NCBI RefSeq assembly: GCF_001761325.1 | Contig: NZ_CP017478.1 | Span: forward strand, 998,001 to 1,062,000 | Length of the DNA: 64,000 nucleotides | DNA from: Urechidicola croceus | Lineage (GTDB): Bacteria > Bacteroidota > Bacteroidia > Flavobacteriales > Flavobacteriaceae | Reading direction: 5' to 3' | Shown: positions 17,821 to 25,486 of the stretch, piece after piece | Position numbering within the stretch: position 1 is the stretch's first letter | Layout: each line of letters begins with the position of its first letter | Position numbers and translations under genes: made by a program | The notes under the pieces: generated by a model | What the model was told of the DNA's origin: nothing | Databases searched by the model: none | The model's input: only the letters and a program-made list of their open reading frames with translations

Positions 17821-19031
17821 CAAAGTCGCTTAAATCGTTTGGACCAGGGCTTTTATTTGCTGGTGCTGCAATTGGAGTTTCACACCTAGTTCAATCTACT
17901 CGAGCAGGAGCCGATTTTGGATTTGGTTTATTATGGGCATTGCTACTCGTACATCTTTTTAAATACCCTTTTTTTCAATATGGTCCTAGATATGCAACAG
18001 CAACAGGTAAAAGTTTACTTGATGGATATTTGAAACTAGGCAAAGGGGTTTTAATTGCCTATTTCATATTGAATATAGCAACTATGTTTACTATTCAAGC
18101 AGCAGTTACAATTGTGACTGCAGGATTGGCAATAAACCTTTTTGGCTTAACTTCCGATCCTGTAATTTGGAGTATTGTAATTACAATTATTGGAATGATT
18201 ATCTTAATTAAAGGTAGGTATAAATTACTTGATAATTTAATGAAAATTATTATCATTATATTAACTATAACTACTATTATTTCGGTTATTGTTGCACTAT
18301 TGAATACTAATAACTCTTATTCTTTAATTCAAATTATACCTAAAGAAACTAAAGAAATTAGTTTTTTAATTGCATTTTTAGGATGGATGCCTGGACCTTT
18401 AGATATGTCTATATGGCATTCTCTTTGGGCAATTGAAAAGAAAAAAGATTCAAAAGTTTTCAATACTAAAAAAAGTATTTTTGATTTTAATATAGGATAT
18501 ATCGGAACATTATTTTTAGGGTTTTGTTTCTTACTATTAGGTGTTCTTGTTATGAATAATACAGGTGAAAATTTTAGTGGAAGTGCTGGAAAATTCACAA
18601 ATCAACTACTCACACTTTATACTAAAAACATTGGAGATTCAATGTATATTTTTATTGCCATTGCGGCTTTTACAACAATGTTTAGCACTACCCTTACAAC
18701 ATTAGATGCTTCGCCACGTGCGATGACAAAAACTATAGAATTATTAACAAACAAGGTTGATAAAAAAATTTATTGGTTTTGGATTGTATTTTTAGCAATA
18801 GGAACATTAGTTATTTTAAAATTTTTCCTATCTGAAATGGTTACTTTGGTTAGAATAGCAACAATACTCTCTTTTTTAACTGCACCATTCTATGCAATTA
18901 TTAATTTCGTTTTAATTTCTGGAAAACATACTCCCAAAAAATGGCATCCATCAATAGGAATGAAAATTTTGAGTTATTTAGGAATTATATTCTTAATCGG
19001 ATTTAGTGGATGGTATCTAATGAATTTGTAA
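17817..19031 (+). CDS. Nramp-related divalent-cation transporter
   Basis: This 404-aa inner-membrane protein has about 11 transmembrane helices in the LeuT/Nramp arrangement. It starts with FGPGLLFAGAAIGVSHLVQS, typical of an Nramp-like group in Bacteroidota. The canonical helix 1 DPGN and helix 6 MPH metal ligands are not present: helix 1 reads AAIGVSHL and helix 6 reads LGWMPGPLDMSIWH. It may therefore use another ion or ligand set. It is translationally coupled to the ECF sigma gene. Substrate assignment to Mn or Fe should be treated as open. Confidence 0.82.
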   Translation: MTKSLKSFGPGLLFAGAAIGVSHLVQSTRAGADFGFGLLWALLLVHLFKYPFFQYGPRYATATGKSLLDGYLKLGKGVLIAYFILNIATMFTIQAAVTIVTAGLAINLFGLTSDPVIWSIVITIIGMIILIKGRYKLLDNLMKIIIIILTITTIISVIVALLNTNNSYSLIQIIPKETKEISFLIAFLGWMPGPLDMSIWHSLWAIEKKKDSKVFNTKKSIFDFNIGYIGTLFLGFCFLLLGVLVMNNTGENFSGSAGKFTNQLLTLYTKNIGDSMYIFIAIAAFTTMFSTTLTTLDASPRAMTKTIELLTNKVDKKIYWFWIVFLAIGTLVILKFFLSEMVTLVRIATILSFLTAPFYAIINFVLISGKHTPKKWHPSIGMKILSYLGIIFLIGFSGWYLMNL

Positions 19032-19036
19032 ATTTG
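19029..19036 (+). promoter_or_regulatory. TAnnTTTG promoter element of lipA
   Basis: TAAATTTG overlaps the stop codon of the transporter gene and lies 19 bp before the lipA ATG. Confidence 0.5.
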
Positions 19037-19055
19037 CAATCTTAAATCATTTTAA

Positions 19056-19919
19056 ATGGCAGAAACAACAACCCTAAGACAACCAAAACCGAAATGGCTT
19101 CGAGTAAAATTACCAACTGGTAAAAAATATACCGAACTTCGTGGGTTGGTTGATAAATATGATTTACATACAATTTGCACGAGTGGAAGTTGTCCAAATA
19201 TGGGAGAGTGTTGGGGTGAAGGAACTGCAACATTTATGATTCTAGGAAACACTTGTACTCGTTCATGTGGTTTTTGTGGTGTAAAAACAGGAAGACCAGA
19301 TACAGTAGAATGGGAAGAACCTGAAAAAGTAGCACGTTCAATAAAAATCATGAAGATTAAACATGCTGTTGTTACTTCAGTTGATAGAGACGACTTAAAA
19401 GATGGTGGCTCTATAATTTGGGCAGAAACAGTTAAAGCAATTAGAAGAGCAAATCCTGAAACTACTTTAGAAACTTTAATACCAGATTTTCAGCTAATAC
19501 ATAGAAATATTGATCGAATAATTGAAGTTGCTCCAGAAGTTGTTTCTCATAATGTTGAAACTGTGAGAAGATTGACACGTGAAGTACGTATTCAAGCAAA
19601 ATACGACCGTAGTTTAGCCGTATTAAAATATTTGAAAGACCAAGGCATGCGTAGAACTAAATCGGGCATAATGTTAGGTTTAGGTGAATTGGAAGAAGAA
19701 GTGATTCAAACAATGCAAGATTTAGCAGATGTAAATGTTGATATTGTAACAATTGGACAATATCTTCAGCCTAGTAAAAAACATTTACCAGTAAAAGAGT
19801 TCATAACTCCCGAACAGTTTGATAAATACCGAGAAATCGGTCTTAAAATGGGCTTTAGACATGTAGAAAGTGGTGCATTAGTACGTTCTTCTTACCATGC
19901 TCATAAACATATAAATTAA
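19056..19919 (+). CDS. lipA: Lipoyl synthase
   Basis: This radical SAM enzyme inserts two sulfurs into protein-bound octanoyl groups to make lipoate for the 2-oxoacid dehydrogenases. At 287 aa it has family length. The auxiliary 4Fe-4S cluster cysteines lie in [12 protein letters not shown]. The radical SAM cluster motif is [12 protein letters not shown]. The C-terminal RSSYHA motif, whose Ser ligates the auxiliary cluster, is present. It has its own promoter element; lpdA, which uses lipoyl proteins, is 8 kb away. Confidence 0.96.
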   Translation: MAETTTLRQPKPKWLRVKLPTGKKYTELRGLVDKYDLHTICTSGSCPNMGECWGEGTATFMILGNTCTRSCGFCGVKTGRPDTVEWEEPEKVARSIKIMKIKHAVVTSVDRDDLKDGGSIIWAETVKAIRRANPETTLETLIPDFQLIHRNIDRIIEVAPEVVSHNVETVRRLTREVRIQAKYDRSLAVLKYLKDQGMRRTKSGIMLGLGELEEEVIQTMQDLADVNVDIVTIGQYLQPSKKHLPVKEFITPEQFDKYREIGLKMGFRHVESGALVRSSYHAHKHIN

Positions 19920-20039
19920 CATATTTTATAATTTATTGTCTATTTTAAAAATAGTCAGCTCTAAATTTTTAACATTTTTGTTAATTTTTTCACAAATTAA
20001 CAAATGTTAACAACTTAACTATTTTTTCATATAACATAC

Positions 20040-20070
20040 TTGTGTATATGAAAGTAAGCTTATATTTTTG
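20040..20070 (+). promoter_or_regulatory. Strong Bacteroidota-type promoter of a candidate small RNA
   Basis: A TTG at 20040-20042 and TATTTTTG at 20063-20070 are 20 bp apart, the best fit in the window to the -33/-7 Bacteroidota promoter. No gene starts behind it; a terminator follows about 95 bp downstream. Confidence 0.55.
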
Positions 20071-20076
20071 ATATGA

Positions 20077-20189
20077 ATTTAATATGTGTGTTTAGATTTT
20101 ATGTGGGGTAAAATTTCTAAATTGGATTATTAAATTATTTTTTACTTGGGGGTAAAAAAGACTAAAGCGCTTTTCCGGAAGCGCTTTTT
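20077..20189 (+). ncRNA. Candidate small RNA, TAnnTTTG promoter to GC-rich terminator
   Basis: The predicted transcript is about 110 nt. It contains two related G-rich tracts (GGGGTAAAA near 20104 and GGGGGTAAAA near 20147) and only trivial reading frames of 12 codons or fewer. It ends in a 9-bp GC-rich hairpin with a T run. Promoter and terminator are both well formed and no protein gene lies between them. The exact 5' end is inferred. Confidence 0.45.
20164..20189 (+). terminator. Rho-independent terminator of the first candidate small RNA
   Basis: A 9-bp stem AAAGCGCTT/AAGCGCTTT around a 6-nt loop is followed by T residues. Confidence 0.75.
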
Positions 20190-20233
20190 GCATTTCTTAT
20201 TTTAACGATTCATTAACAATTACAACTTTTTTT

Positions 20234-20249
20234 TGGCACGGCTTTTGAA
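20234..20249 (+). promoter_or_regulatory. Sigma-54-like -24/-12 promoter
   Basis: TGGCACG followed by TTGAA places the -24 GG at 20235-20236 exactly 10 bp from the -12 GA at 20247-20248. The only departure from the consensus TGGCAC-N5-TTGCW is A for C at the -12 element. A T tract precedes it. No protein gene follows. Confidence 0.55.
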
Positions 20250-20258
20250 TAATTTAAA

Positions 20259-20351
20259 TCAACAAAGAGTTAGTAGACATTGTTTTCATAGTAGAGAAAA
20301 TTTGAATTAGTTTAGAATAAGTGCTCCAAAGAAATTTGAGGCACTTTTTTA
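20259..20351 (+). ncRNA. Candidate sigma-54-dependent small RNA (about 90 nt)
   Basis: The predicted transcript begins about 12 nt after the -12 element and contains no ATG. It ends at a hairpin (20319-20346) with a GAAA tetraloop, one mismatch and a T run. A sigma-54-like promoter driving a short untranslated RNA resembles stress- or nitrogen-controlled small RNAs in other phyla. The 5' end and the RNA itself are inferences. Confidence 0.5.
20319..20350 (+). terminator. Rho-independent terminator with GAAA tetraloop
   Basis: The stem AAGTGC/GCACTT continues through a G-U pair and one C-A mismatch into CAAA/TTTG closed by GAAA. Six T residues follow. Confidence 0.75.
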
Positions 20352-20499
20352 TTTATTCATTGAATCAGATTTGCCACTTTGGGATAGAGTTCTATATAAA
20401 AAAGTTGAAAATTTAAGTCAAAACTTATTTTTTATAGAATTTGAAAACCCCATAAATATTCCAAAATACAATTCATTTAATTGTACTGAGATTCAATAA

Positions 20500-21735
20500 T
20501 TAATCAAATTTTATTGCTTTAACTGGGCTAATTTTTGTAACCATCCATGAAGGAATTATAAGCATAATAAGGCACAATACCAGCGTGCCTATATTTAATA
20601 GTAAAACATATCCAATACTAAAATAAACTGGTGCTTCCTTAACATAATAAGTTTCTGGGTTTAACTTTATCACTCCAAAGTAATACTGAATCAATAGTAT
20701 TGATATTCCAATTAAATTTCCCCAAAAAAGTCCACGCACAATTAAATGTGAGGCGTTATATAAAAAAATCTTACGAATACTCCAATTACTACTTCCCAAA
20801 GCCTTAAGGATACCTATCATTTGTGTACGCTCAAGAATTAGAACTAACAATGCCGTAATCATATTGATTCCTGCAACAAATACCATAATTACAATAATTA
20901 GTAAAATGTTATTGTCAAACAATTTTATCCATTCAAATATCCCAGGAAATTTATGTACAATAGCTTGAGTATTTAAATTGGATGGAATTTCAGAATATAT
21001 TAAATTATTCTTTTCAGCAATTTGCTCAAAATCTGTTACAAAAACTTCAAAACCTCCAACTTGATTTAGTTCCCAATTGTTCAACTGTTGAACACGTTTT
21101 ATATCTACAATCATAATATTTTCATCAAAATCTTGAAAACCTGAATTGTATATTCCAACTACTTTAAACACACGAATACTTGGCGGCCTTGAGGTATCTT
21201 CTTTTAAAAACAAAGTATTAAATTCATCACCAACTTTAAACTGCATTCTATCTGCAATATATTGTGATAACAGAACCTCTGAACTTCGTTTATCTGTATA
21301 AATTGGTAGTTGACCATCTACAAGATATTCTTTAAAAAAACTCCAATCATAATCTGACCCTACTCCTTTTACAATAACTCCTTCAAAGTCTGTTTCAGTT
21401 CTTATAATCCCTGCTTTTGTTGCAAAAACTTGAACTCTATCAACACCCTCAATATTAGTAAATTTAGGATAAAAATCTTGAGTTGTAGAAACTGGTACTA
21501 ATGTAATTTCAGAATTATTATTATCAAAATTAGTAATCTGAATATGACCATTAAATCCAGATATTTTCTCTCTAATTTTTTGCTGAAGTCCAACTCCAGT
21601 TGCTATAGAAATCATCATTATAATAATACCCAATGCAATTGCTACTATTGCAATTTTTATTATTGGTGATGAAATACTACTTTTATGCTGTTTTGCTGCA
21701 GTAATTCTCTTGGCTAAAAATAATTCGTAATTCAA
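20500..21735 (-). CDS. ABC transporter permease, FtsX/LolC-type
   Basis: The protein has the MacB/FtsX permease layout: one N-terminal helix (about 25-45, with PIIKIAIVAIALGIIIMMIS), a large extracytoplasmic domain, and three C-terminal helices with ALGSSNWSIRKIFLYNA and a terminal SPVKAIKFD. This is the usual form of lipoprotein-release (LolC/E-like) permeases in Bacteroidota. The start is a TTG at 21735 that begins the conserved NYELFLAKRI; the longer frame to 21906 overlaps the divergent gene and lacks homology. A TAnnTTTG element at 21760-21767 supports the short form. No ATPase gene is adjacent. Confidence 0.85.
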   Translation of the reverse strand: MNYELFLAKRITAAKQHKSSISSPIIKIAIVAIALGIIIMMISIATGVGLQQKIREKISGFNGHIQITNFDNNNSEITLVPVSTTQDFYPKFTNIEGVDRVQVFATKAGIIRTETDFEGVIVKGVGSDYDWSFFKEYLVDGQLPIYTDKRSSEVLLSQYIADRMQFKVGDEFNTLFLKEDTSRPPSIRVFKVVGIYNSGFQDFDENIMIVDIKRVQQLNNWELNQVGGFEVFVTDFEQIAEKNNLIYSEIPSNLNTQAIVHKFPGIFEWIKLFDNNILLIIVIMVFVAGINMITALLVLILERTQMIGILKALGSSNWSIRKIFLYNASHLIVRGLFWGNLIGISILLIQYYFGVIKLNPETYYVKEAPVYFSIGYVLLLNIGTLVLCLIMLIIPSWMVTKISPVKAIKFD

Positions 21736-21742
21736 TTTAAAG

Positions 21743-23020
21743 ATGATAACATTTCGATTCAAAAATACATATTTCTTTTCGGTTTTTCTCTTGCTTTTTA
21801 TATTCATTTCATGTTCAAATGGACGGAAAATAGATACTGATACTAAAGAAATCAATAATAATAAAGAAGATAATTTAATTTCAAAAAAAATATTGGTTGA
21901 TGACATTATTACTGGTGCCGATCAATCTTTTAAATATTTAAACTTAATTAAAAATAAAAAAATTGCCATTGTTGCAAATCAAACAAGTGTAGTTACATTT
22001 AAAGTTACAAGTTCAAAAGGTGATGGAAAAAGTGAGATTCATTTAGTCGATTTTTTAAACAAATTAAATATTAATATATCTAAAGTTTTTTCTCCTGAAC
22101 ATGGTTTTAGAGGTACTGCTGATGCTGCAGAATTAGTATCGAATGGAAAAGATACTAAAACTGGATTACCTATTATTTCTCTATATGGAAAAAACAAAAA
22201 ACCTACACAAGAACAACTTGAAAATGTAGAAACTGTAATTTTTGACATTCAAGATGTTGGTGTAAGGTTTTACACCTATTTATCTACCCTTCACTATGTC
22301 ATGGAAGCCTGTGCTGAAAAAGGAATTCCAGTAATTGTTCTTGACAGACCAAATCCAAATGGTCATTATATTGACGGACCAGTTTTAGAAATAGAGCATA
22401 CTAGTTTTGTAGGCAAACACCCAGTTCCAGTAGTTTATGGAATGACAATTGGAGAATATGCTAAAATGATTAATGGTGAAAATTGGTTGGAGAGTGGTTT
22501 AAAATGTGATTTAACTGTTATCCCATTAGAAAATTACACACACAATTCTGAATATCATTTATCTATTAGACCTTCACCAAATTTACCTAATGATAAATCT
22601 ATAAATTTATATCCTAGCCTAGGTTTTTTTGAAGGAACTATCATTAATGCTGGTCGTGGAACTGAGTTTCAATTTCAAAGATATGGTGCTCCTTTTTTTC
22701 CTGAAAATGAATTTCAATACACTCCACAACCAAATTTTGGATCAAAATATCCAAAACACAATGGTAAATTATGTAACGGGGTTGATTTAAGTAATGAGAA
22801 AAAATTAAGTGAACTAAATTTAGAATATTTAATTGATGCATATAATAAGACTCCCAAAAATGAAAAATTCTTTGGATCCACATTTACTATCCATGCAGGA
22901 AATACCAAACTTCAAAAACAAATTGAAAAAGGTTTATCTATAAAAGAGATTAAAACTTCTTGGCAAAAGGATTTGGAAAAATTTAAAAAAATAAGAGAAA
23001 AGTATTTAATATATGATTAG
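21743..23020 (+). CDS. NamZ-like exo-beta-N-acetylmuramidase (DUF1343) lipoprotein
   Basis: This 425-aa protein has a signal peptide with a lipobox (FIFISC, near residue 24). The rest is the DUF1343 domain with KIAIVANQTSV, the FSPEHGFRG motif, ETVIFDIQDVGVRFYTYLST, VLDRPNPNG and INAGRGTEFQF. The family includes NamZ, which removes terminal MurNAc from muropeptides during wall recycling; here it would act outside the inner membrane. It is divergent from the permease, with only 7 bp between start codons. Confidence 0.85.
   Translation: MITFRFKNTYFFSVFLLLFIFISCSNGRKIDTDTKEINNNKEDNLISKKILVDDIITGADQSFKYLNLIKNKKIAIVANQTSVVTFKVTSSKGDGKSEIHLVDFLNKLNINISKVFSPEHGFRGTADAAELVSNGKDTKTGLPIISLYGKNKKPTQEQLENVETVIFDIQDVGVRFYTYLSTLHYVMEACAEKGIPVIVLDRPNPNGHYIDGPVLEIEHTSFVGKHPVPVVYGMTIGEYAKMINGENWLESGLKCDLTVIPLENYTHNSEYHLSIRPSPNLPNDKSINLYPSLGFFEGTIINAGRGTEFQFQRYGAPFFPENEFQYTPQPNFGSKYPKHNGKLCNGVDLSNEKKLSELNLEYLIDAYNKTPKNEKFFGSTFTIHAGNTKLQKQIEKGLSIKEIKTSWQKDLEKFKKIREKYLIYD
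21760..21767 (-). promoter_or_regulatory. TAnnTTTG element of the permease, inside the divergent gene
   Basis: On the minus strand TATTTTTG lies 24 bp before the TTG start at 21735 and inside codons 6-9 of the divergent NamZ-like gene. Confidence 0.5.
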
Positions 23021-23220
23021 TCGGCTAAACTAAAATCAGAATATAGTTCTTCATCTTCAAGGATTTCATTATCCACAGCAGTATTTGAATTTAAAACTTC
23101 TTGAGTTTCTTTCAATTCAATAGTATTGTTTTTCTTTTTTGTAATAAATGCAAACAATAAATTGACAACAAAAATAATTTGACAAGCAAAAATGAAAATT
23201 TTATATGATTTAGCATTCAT
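23017..23220 (-). CDS. Small single-helix membrane protein
   Basis: A 67-aa frame has one hydrophobic helix (about 8-27, IFIFACQIIFVVNLLFAFIT), a basic KKKN stop-transfer and an acidic tail ending EDEELYSDFSLAD. Its stop codon overlaps the end of the convergent muramidase gene by 4 bp. The clean positive-inside pattern supports a real protein, but nothing further can be said. It could be a membrane-anchored adaptor with a cytoplasmic acidic tail. Confidence 0.5.
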   Translation of the reverse strand: MNAKSYKIFIFACQIIFVVNLLFAFITKKKNNTIELKETQEVLNSNTAVDNEILEDEELYSDFSLAD

Positions 23221-23407
23221 AAGTAGTTATTCTATACAGTTATGACACAAAAAAATTAAAAAAGTTACTTTTAAAATTAAGTAACCTACCTAAACGACTA
23301 AAATTAATATTAAATCTTAGAAAATTTCGATATCCATAAAGTTATTAAATATATTTAATAGATACAATATTTAGTCAAAGGTTGCGTGTAAAAAGGAAAA
23401 TAAATTA

Positions 23408-23908
23408 TCATACTGGCATTTTTTTCTTCAATTCTTCTACAATATTATATGCTGCTGGACATATTTCAGTATTTCTCAGTGTTAAATCAGTAATTTGAAT
23501 GAATTTTTTTCTATTGGTATGTGGATATTCGCTACATGCTTTTGGACGAACATCGTAAATAAAACATTTGTTGTCCGTAGTATCTAAAAATACACAAGGT
23601 GCAGATTGCAATACATAAAAATCATCTTCGTCCCTTTGTAAATATTGCTTAATAAAATTGACTTCTTTCATACGTAAATGTTTTGAAATACGCTGAATAT
23701 CTTTCTCTGTAAAAATGGGAGATGTTGTCTTACAACAATTCCCACAATCTAAACAGTCAGACTTTTCAAATTCTTTATCGTGTAAATCTTGCATCAATAA
23801 ATCTAATCTTTTATGCTGACGCTTTTTCAATCTTTGAAAATATTTTTTACTTTCTGCTAATTTCTCTTTTGCCAATTCTGGCAATTCTTCGGGTGTGGGC
23901 TTAATCAT
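23408..23908 (-). CDS. YkgJ-family cysteine-cluster protein
   Basis: This 166-aa protein has the characteristic C-L-D-C-G-N-C-C cluster near residue 58. The later partners lie in SAPCVFLDTTDNKCFIYDVR and the segment RPKACSEYP, plus Cys in NTEICPAAY. The family is thought to chelate zinc or iron. It is the last gene of a three-gene minus-strand operon: its start overlaps the end of the DUF3307 gene by 4 bp (ATGA). Why a metal-binding protein is coupled to DUF3307 and SatD is not known. Confidence 0.85.
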   Translation of the reverse strand: MIKPTPEELPELAKEKLAESKKYFQRLKKRQHKRLDLLMQDLHDKEFEKSDCLDCGNCCKTTSPIFTEKDIQRISKHLRMKEVNFIKQYLQRDEDDFYVLQSAPCVFLDTTDNKCFIYDVRPKACSEYPHTNRKKFIQITDLTLRNTEICPAAYNIVEELKKKMPV

Positions 23909-24630
23909 AATTCTATGTTTTTAACTAAAAGTAATCCTATTATTATTGTAATTCCAAAACTCAATAAAGTACCTATCAAGACATACTCTGTTAATTTCCT
24001 ATCTTTTTTTTGAGTTAAATCTCCAAATCTAAATATTGACTTTGCAGCCAATAAAAATCCAACTGCACTAAAATTGCTCGTCAAAATAAACGTTAACACC
24101 AATACTCTTTCCAATTTTCCAATCCATTTTCCGGCATTTTTCAAACCTTTACCTTCAGTTTTCCCTATTTCATCTTCCCATTTATTTGTTAGATTATAAA
24201 TAATGATTGCCGTTGGATGCAATATAAAAATGTAAGCCAATATTATGAGCCAAAACTTAGTTGTTGAAACCAATTCGGTTAATTCATACAACATTGTACT
24301 TCCTTGCTTATAGAATAATAACCAAATAACAAAAACTGATACAACATGTAAACCTTGATCAAAGAGAAACCAAAAAATGTTTCTCTTTTGATAAACTTTT
24401 AAAACATCAATCAAATAATGAATTATCATTACTATAACTGGTAATAAAAATTTGGTCCACTCGCCTACTACTACATATACTAAAACTCCATGAACTAAAA
24501 TGTGAAAATATAAATACTTTGATTTTACTTTATACTTTTGTTTGTGCTTTACCCATTTTAAAGGTTGTAATAAAAAATCACCTAAAAAATGTGCTACAAA
24601 TAGACGTATTAGAATTGAAATAGGCTCCAT
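23905..24630 (-). CDS. DUF3307 membrane protein
   Basis: This 241-aa integral membrane protein has about six helices. It starts with RLFVAHFLGDFLLQPLKWVK followed by the conserved YLYFHILVHGVLVYVV and a later IHYLIDVLKVY, which together carry the His and Asp residues typical of DUF3307. Such His/Asp patterns inside helices suggest metal binding or membrane hydrolase activity, an inference. It lies 2 bp downstream of the SatD gene and overlaps the YkgJ gene by 4 bp, so all three are co-transcribed. Confidence 0.85.
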   Translation of the reverse strand: MEPISILIRLFVAHFLGDFLLQPLKWVKHKQKYKVKSKYLYFHILVHGVLVYVVVGEWTKFLLPVIVMIIHYLIDVLKVYQKRNIFWFLFDQGLHVVSVFVIWLLFYKQGSTMLYELTELVSTTKFWLIILAYIFILHPTAIIIYNLTNKWEDEIGKTEGKGLKNAGKWIGKLERVLVLTFILTSNFSAVGFLLAAKSIFRFGDLTQKKDRKLTEYVLIGTLLSFGITIIIGLLLVKNIEL

Positions 24631-24632
24631 GA

Positions 24633-25298
24633 TTACTTATTTTCTGATGCAATTTTATTGCGAATATAGTTAATTGAATCTTCAATAACATCAATATTAG
24701 CAATTGTTAATCGTTTATGAACTGCAGGTTGTGAAATATTTAACTCCTCAGCCATTTGTATTTGTGTATAACCTTTTAAAAGATACATATATGCAACTTC
24801 TGAAGTAGATTTTGTCCATTTATCAATAGTTATATCTATCAATTTTACAATTATATTCAACGGAATATTTTCTTCTTCCCAAATTGTCGAAATATTTAAT
24901 TTACTTTTTTCTTTCTTCAGTTTATCAAATTCTAAACCAGATAATTCAAAGGCTTCACCATTTGATTCTATTATTTTTGATTGAATTTCACCTTTTCCAA
25001 TTCCAATAGCAATACGAGCATCCCATAACTTATCGATAGGAATTGAAGAGGTTTTTGAATTTACAATAGTTTTTGCCTTTAATCCAATTCTTAACAAAAT
25101 TGCTAATAAAAGTGAATCTTTTGGATTGGTAACAACAACTTGAAAACTATCTCCTCTGTAAATTTCTGTTTTAAAATCTATAGATGTATGTAACTCTATA
25201 TCTTTAAAAATATATTTCAATGCTTCAATTAATAATTGTATATCCTCTACTTTTCTAGAATCAATTATATCTCCCGTAAGTACTGCAATATTATTCAT
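24633..25298 (-). CDS. SatD family protein: cyclase-like domain plus C-terminal HTH
   Basis: The 221-aa product starts MNNIAVLTGDIIDSRK; the ATG at 25298 was chosen because it begins this strand. Residues 1-150 read like a class III nucleotide-cyclase palm: D10 in TGDIIDS, G49-D50 in YRGDSFQVV (spacing 40, near the usual 44), RIAIGIGKGEI and FELSGLEFDKL. The end (about 165-210) is a helix-turn-helix with GYTQIQMAEELNISQPAVHK. Catalysis is not shown. It heads the DUF3307-YkgJ operon and may bind the 29-bp repeats upstream. SatD is named from a streptococcal acid-tolerance locus; its function is unclear. Confidence 0.8.
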   Translation of the reverse strand: MNNIAVLTGDIIDSRKVEDIQLLIEALKYIFKDIELHTSIDFKTEIYRGDSFQVVVTNPKDSLLLAILLRIGLKAKTIVNSKTSSIPIDKLWDARIAIGIGKGEIQSKIIESNGEAFELSGLEFDKLKKEKSKLNISTIWEEENIPLNIIVKLIDITIDKWTKSTSEVAYMYLLKGYTQIQMAEELNISQPAVHKRLTIANIDVIEDSINYIRNKIASENK

Positions 25299-25334
25299 CT
25301 TACTATCATTTTGGGTTACAATATACAAAAAAAT

Positions 25335-25421
25335 TATAACCTTTCAATATTATAATCACATATTATAACCTTTCAACACTATAATTTACATTTATAACCT
25401 TATAATATTATATTTTAGAAA
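25335..25421. repeat. Three 29-bp direct repeats upstream of the SatD gene
   Basis: Units begin at 25335, 25364 and 25393, exactly 29 bp apart. Each starts TATAACCTT, continues AA and then TATAAT or TATATT; units 1 and 2 differ at few positions and unit 3 is more diverged. They lie 37-123 bp upstream of the SatD start and before the argS promoter. The regular spacing suggests cooperative binding sites. Confidence 0.75.
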
Positions 25422-25457
25422 CATAAAAATATAATAGTTATCTAAATGCAAAAATGT

Positions 25458-25465
25458 TAAATTTG
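25458..25465 (+). promoter_or_regulatory. TAnnTTTG promoter element of argS
   Basis: TAAATTTG lies 21 bp before the ATG at 25487 and rules out the upstream ATG at 25454 as a start. Confidence 0.55.
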
Positions 25466-25486
25466 CACCTCAACTTTTTAGACATA

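Larger units (their letters stand above)
19920..20499. other. 580-bp gene-free region with two small-RNA candidates and palindromes
   Basis: No credible reading frame is present. The left part holds an imperfect inverted repeat (TTAACA-N4-TGTTAA at 19969-19984 and TTAACA-N2-TGTTAA-type at 19997-20010). The middle and right parts hold two promoter-terminator units, listed separately. The last 150 bp to the permease stop codon show nothing that I can identify. Confidence 0.7.

Noticed and set aside
25335-25421. 29-bp repeats as a CRISPR array
   Set aside because: The copies touch one another without spacers, and no cas gene is near; they are direct repeats.
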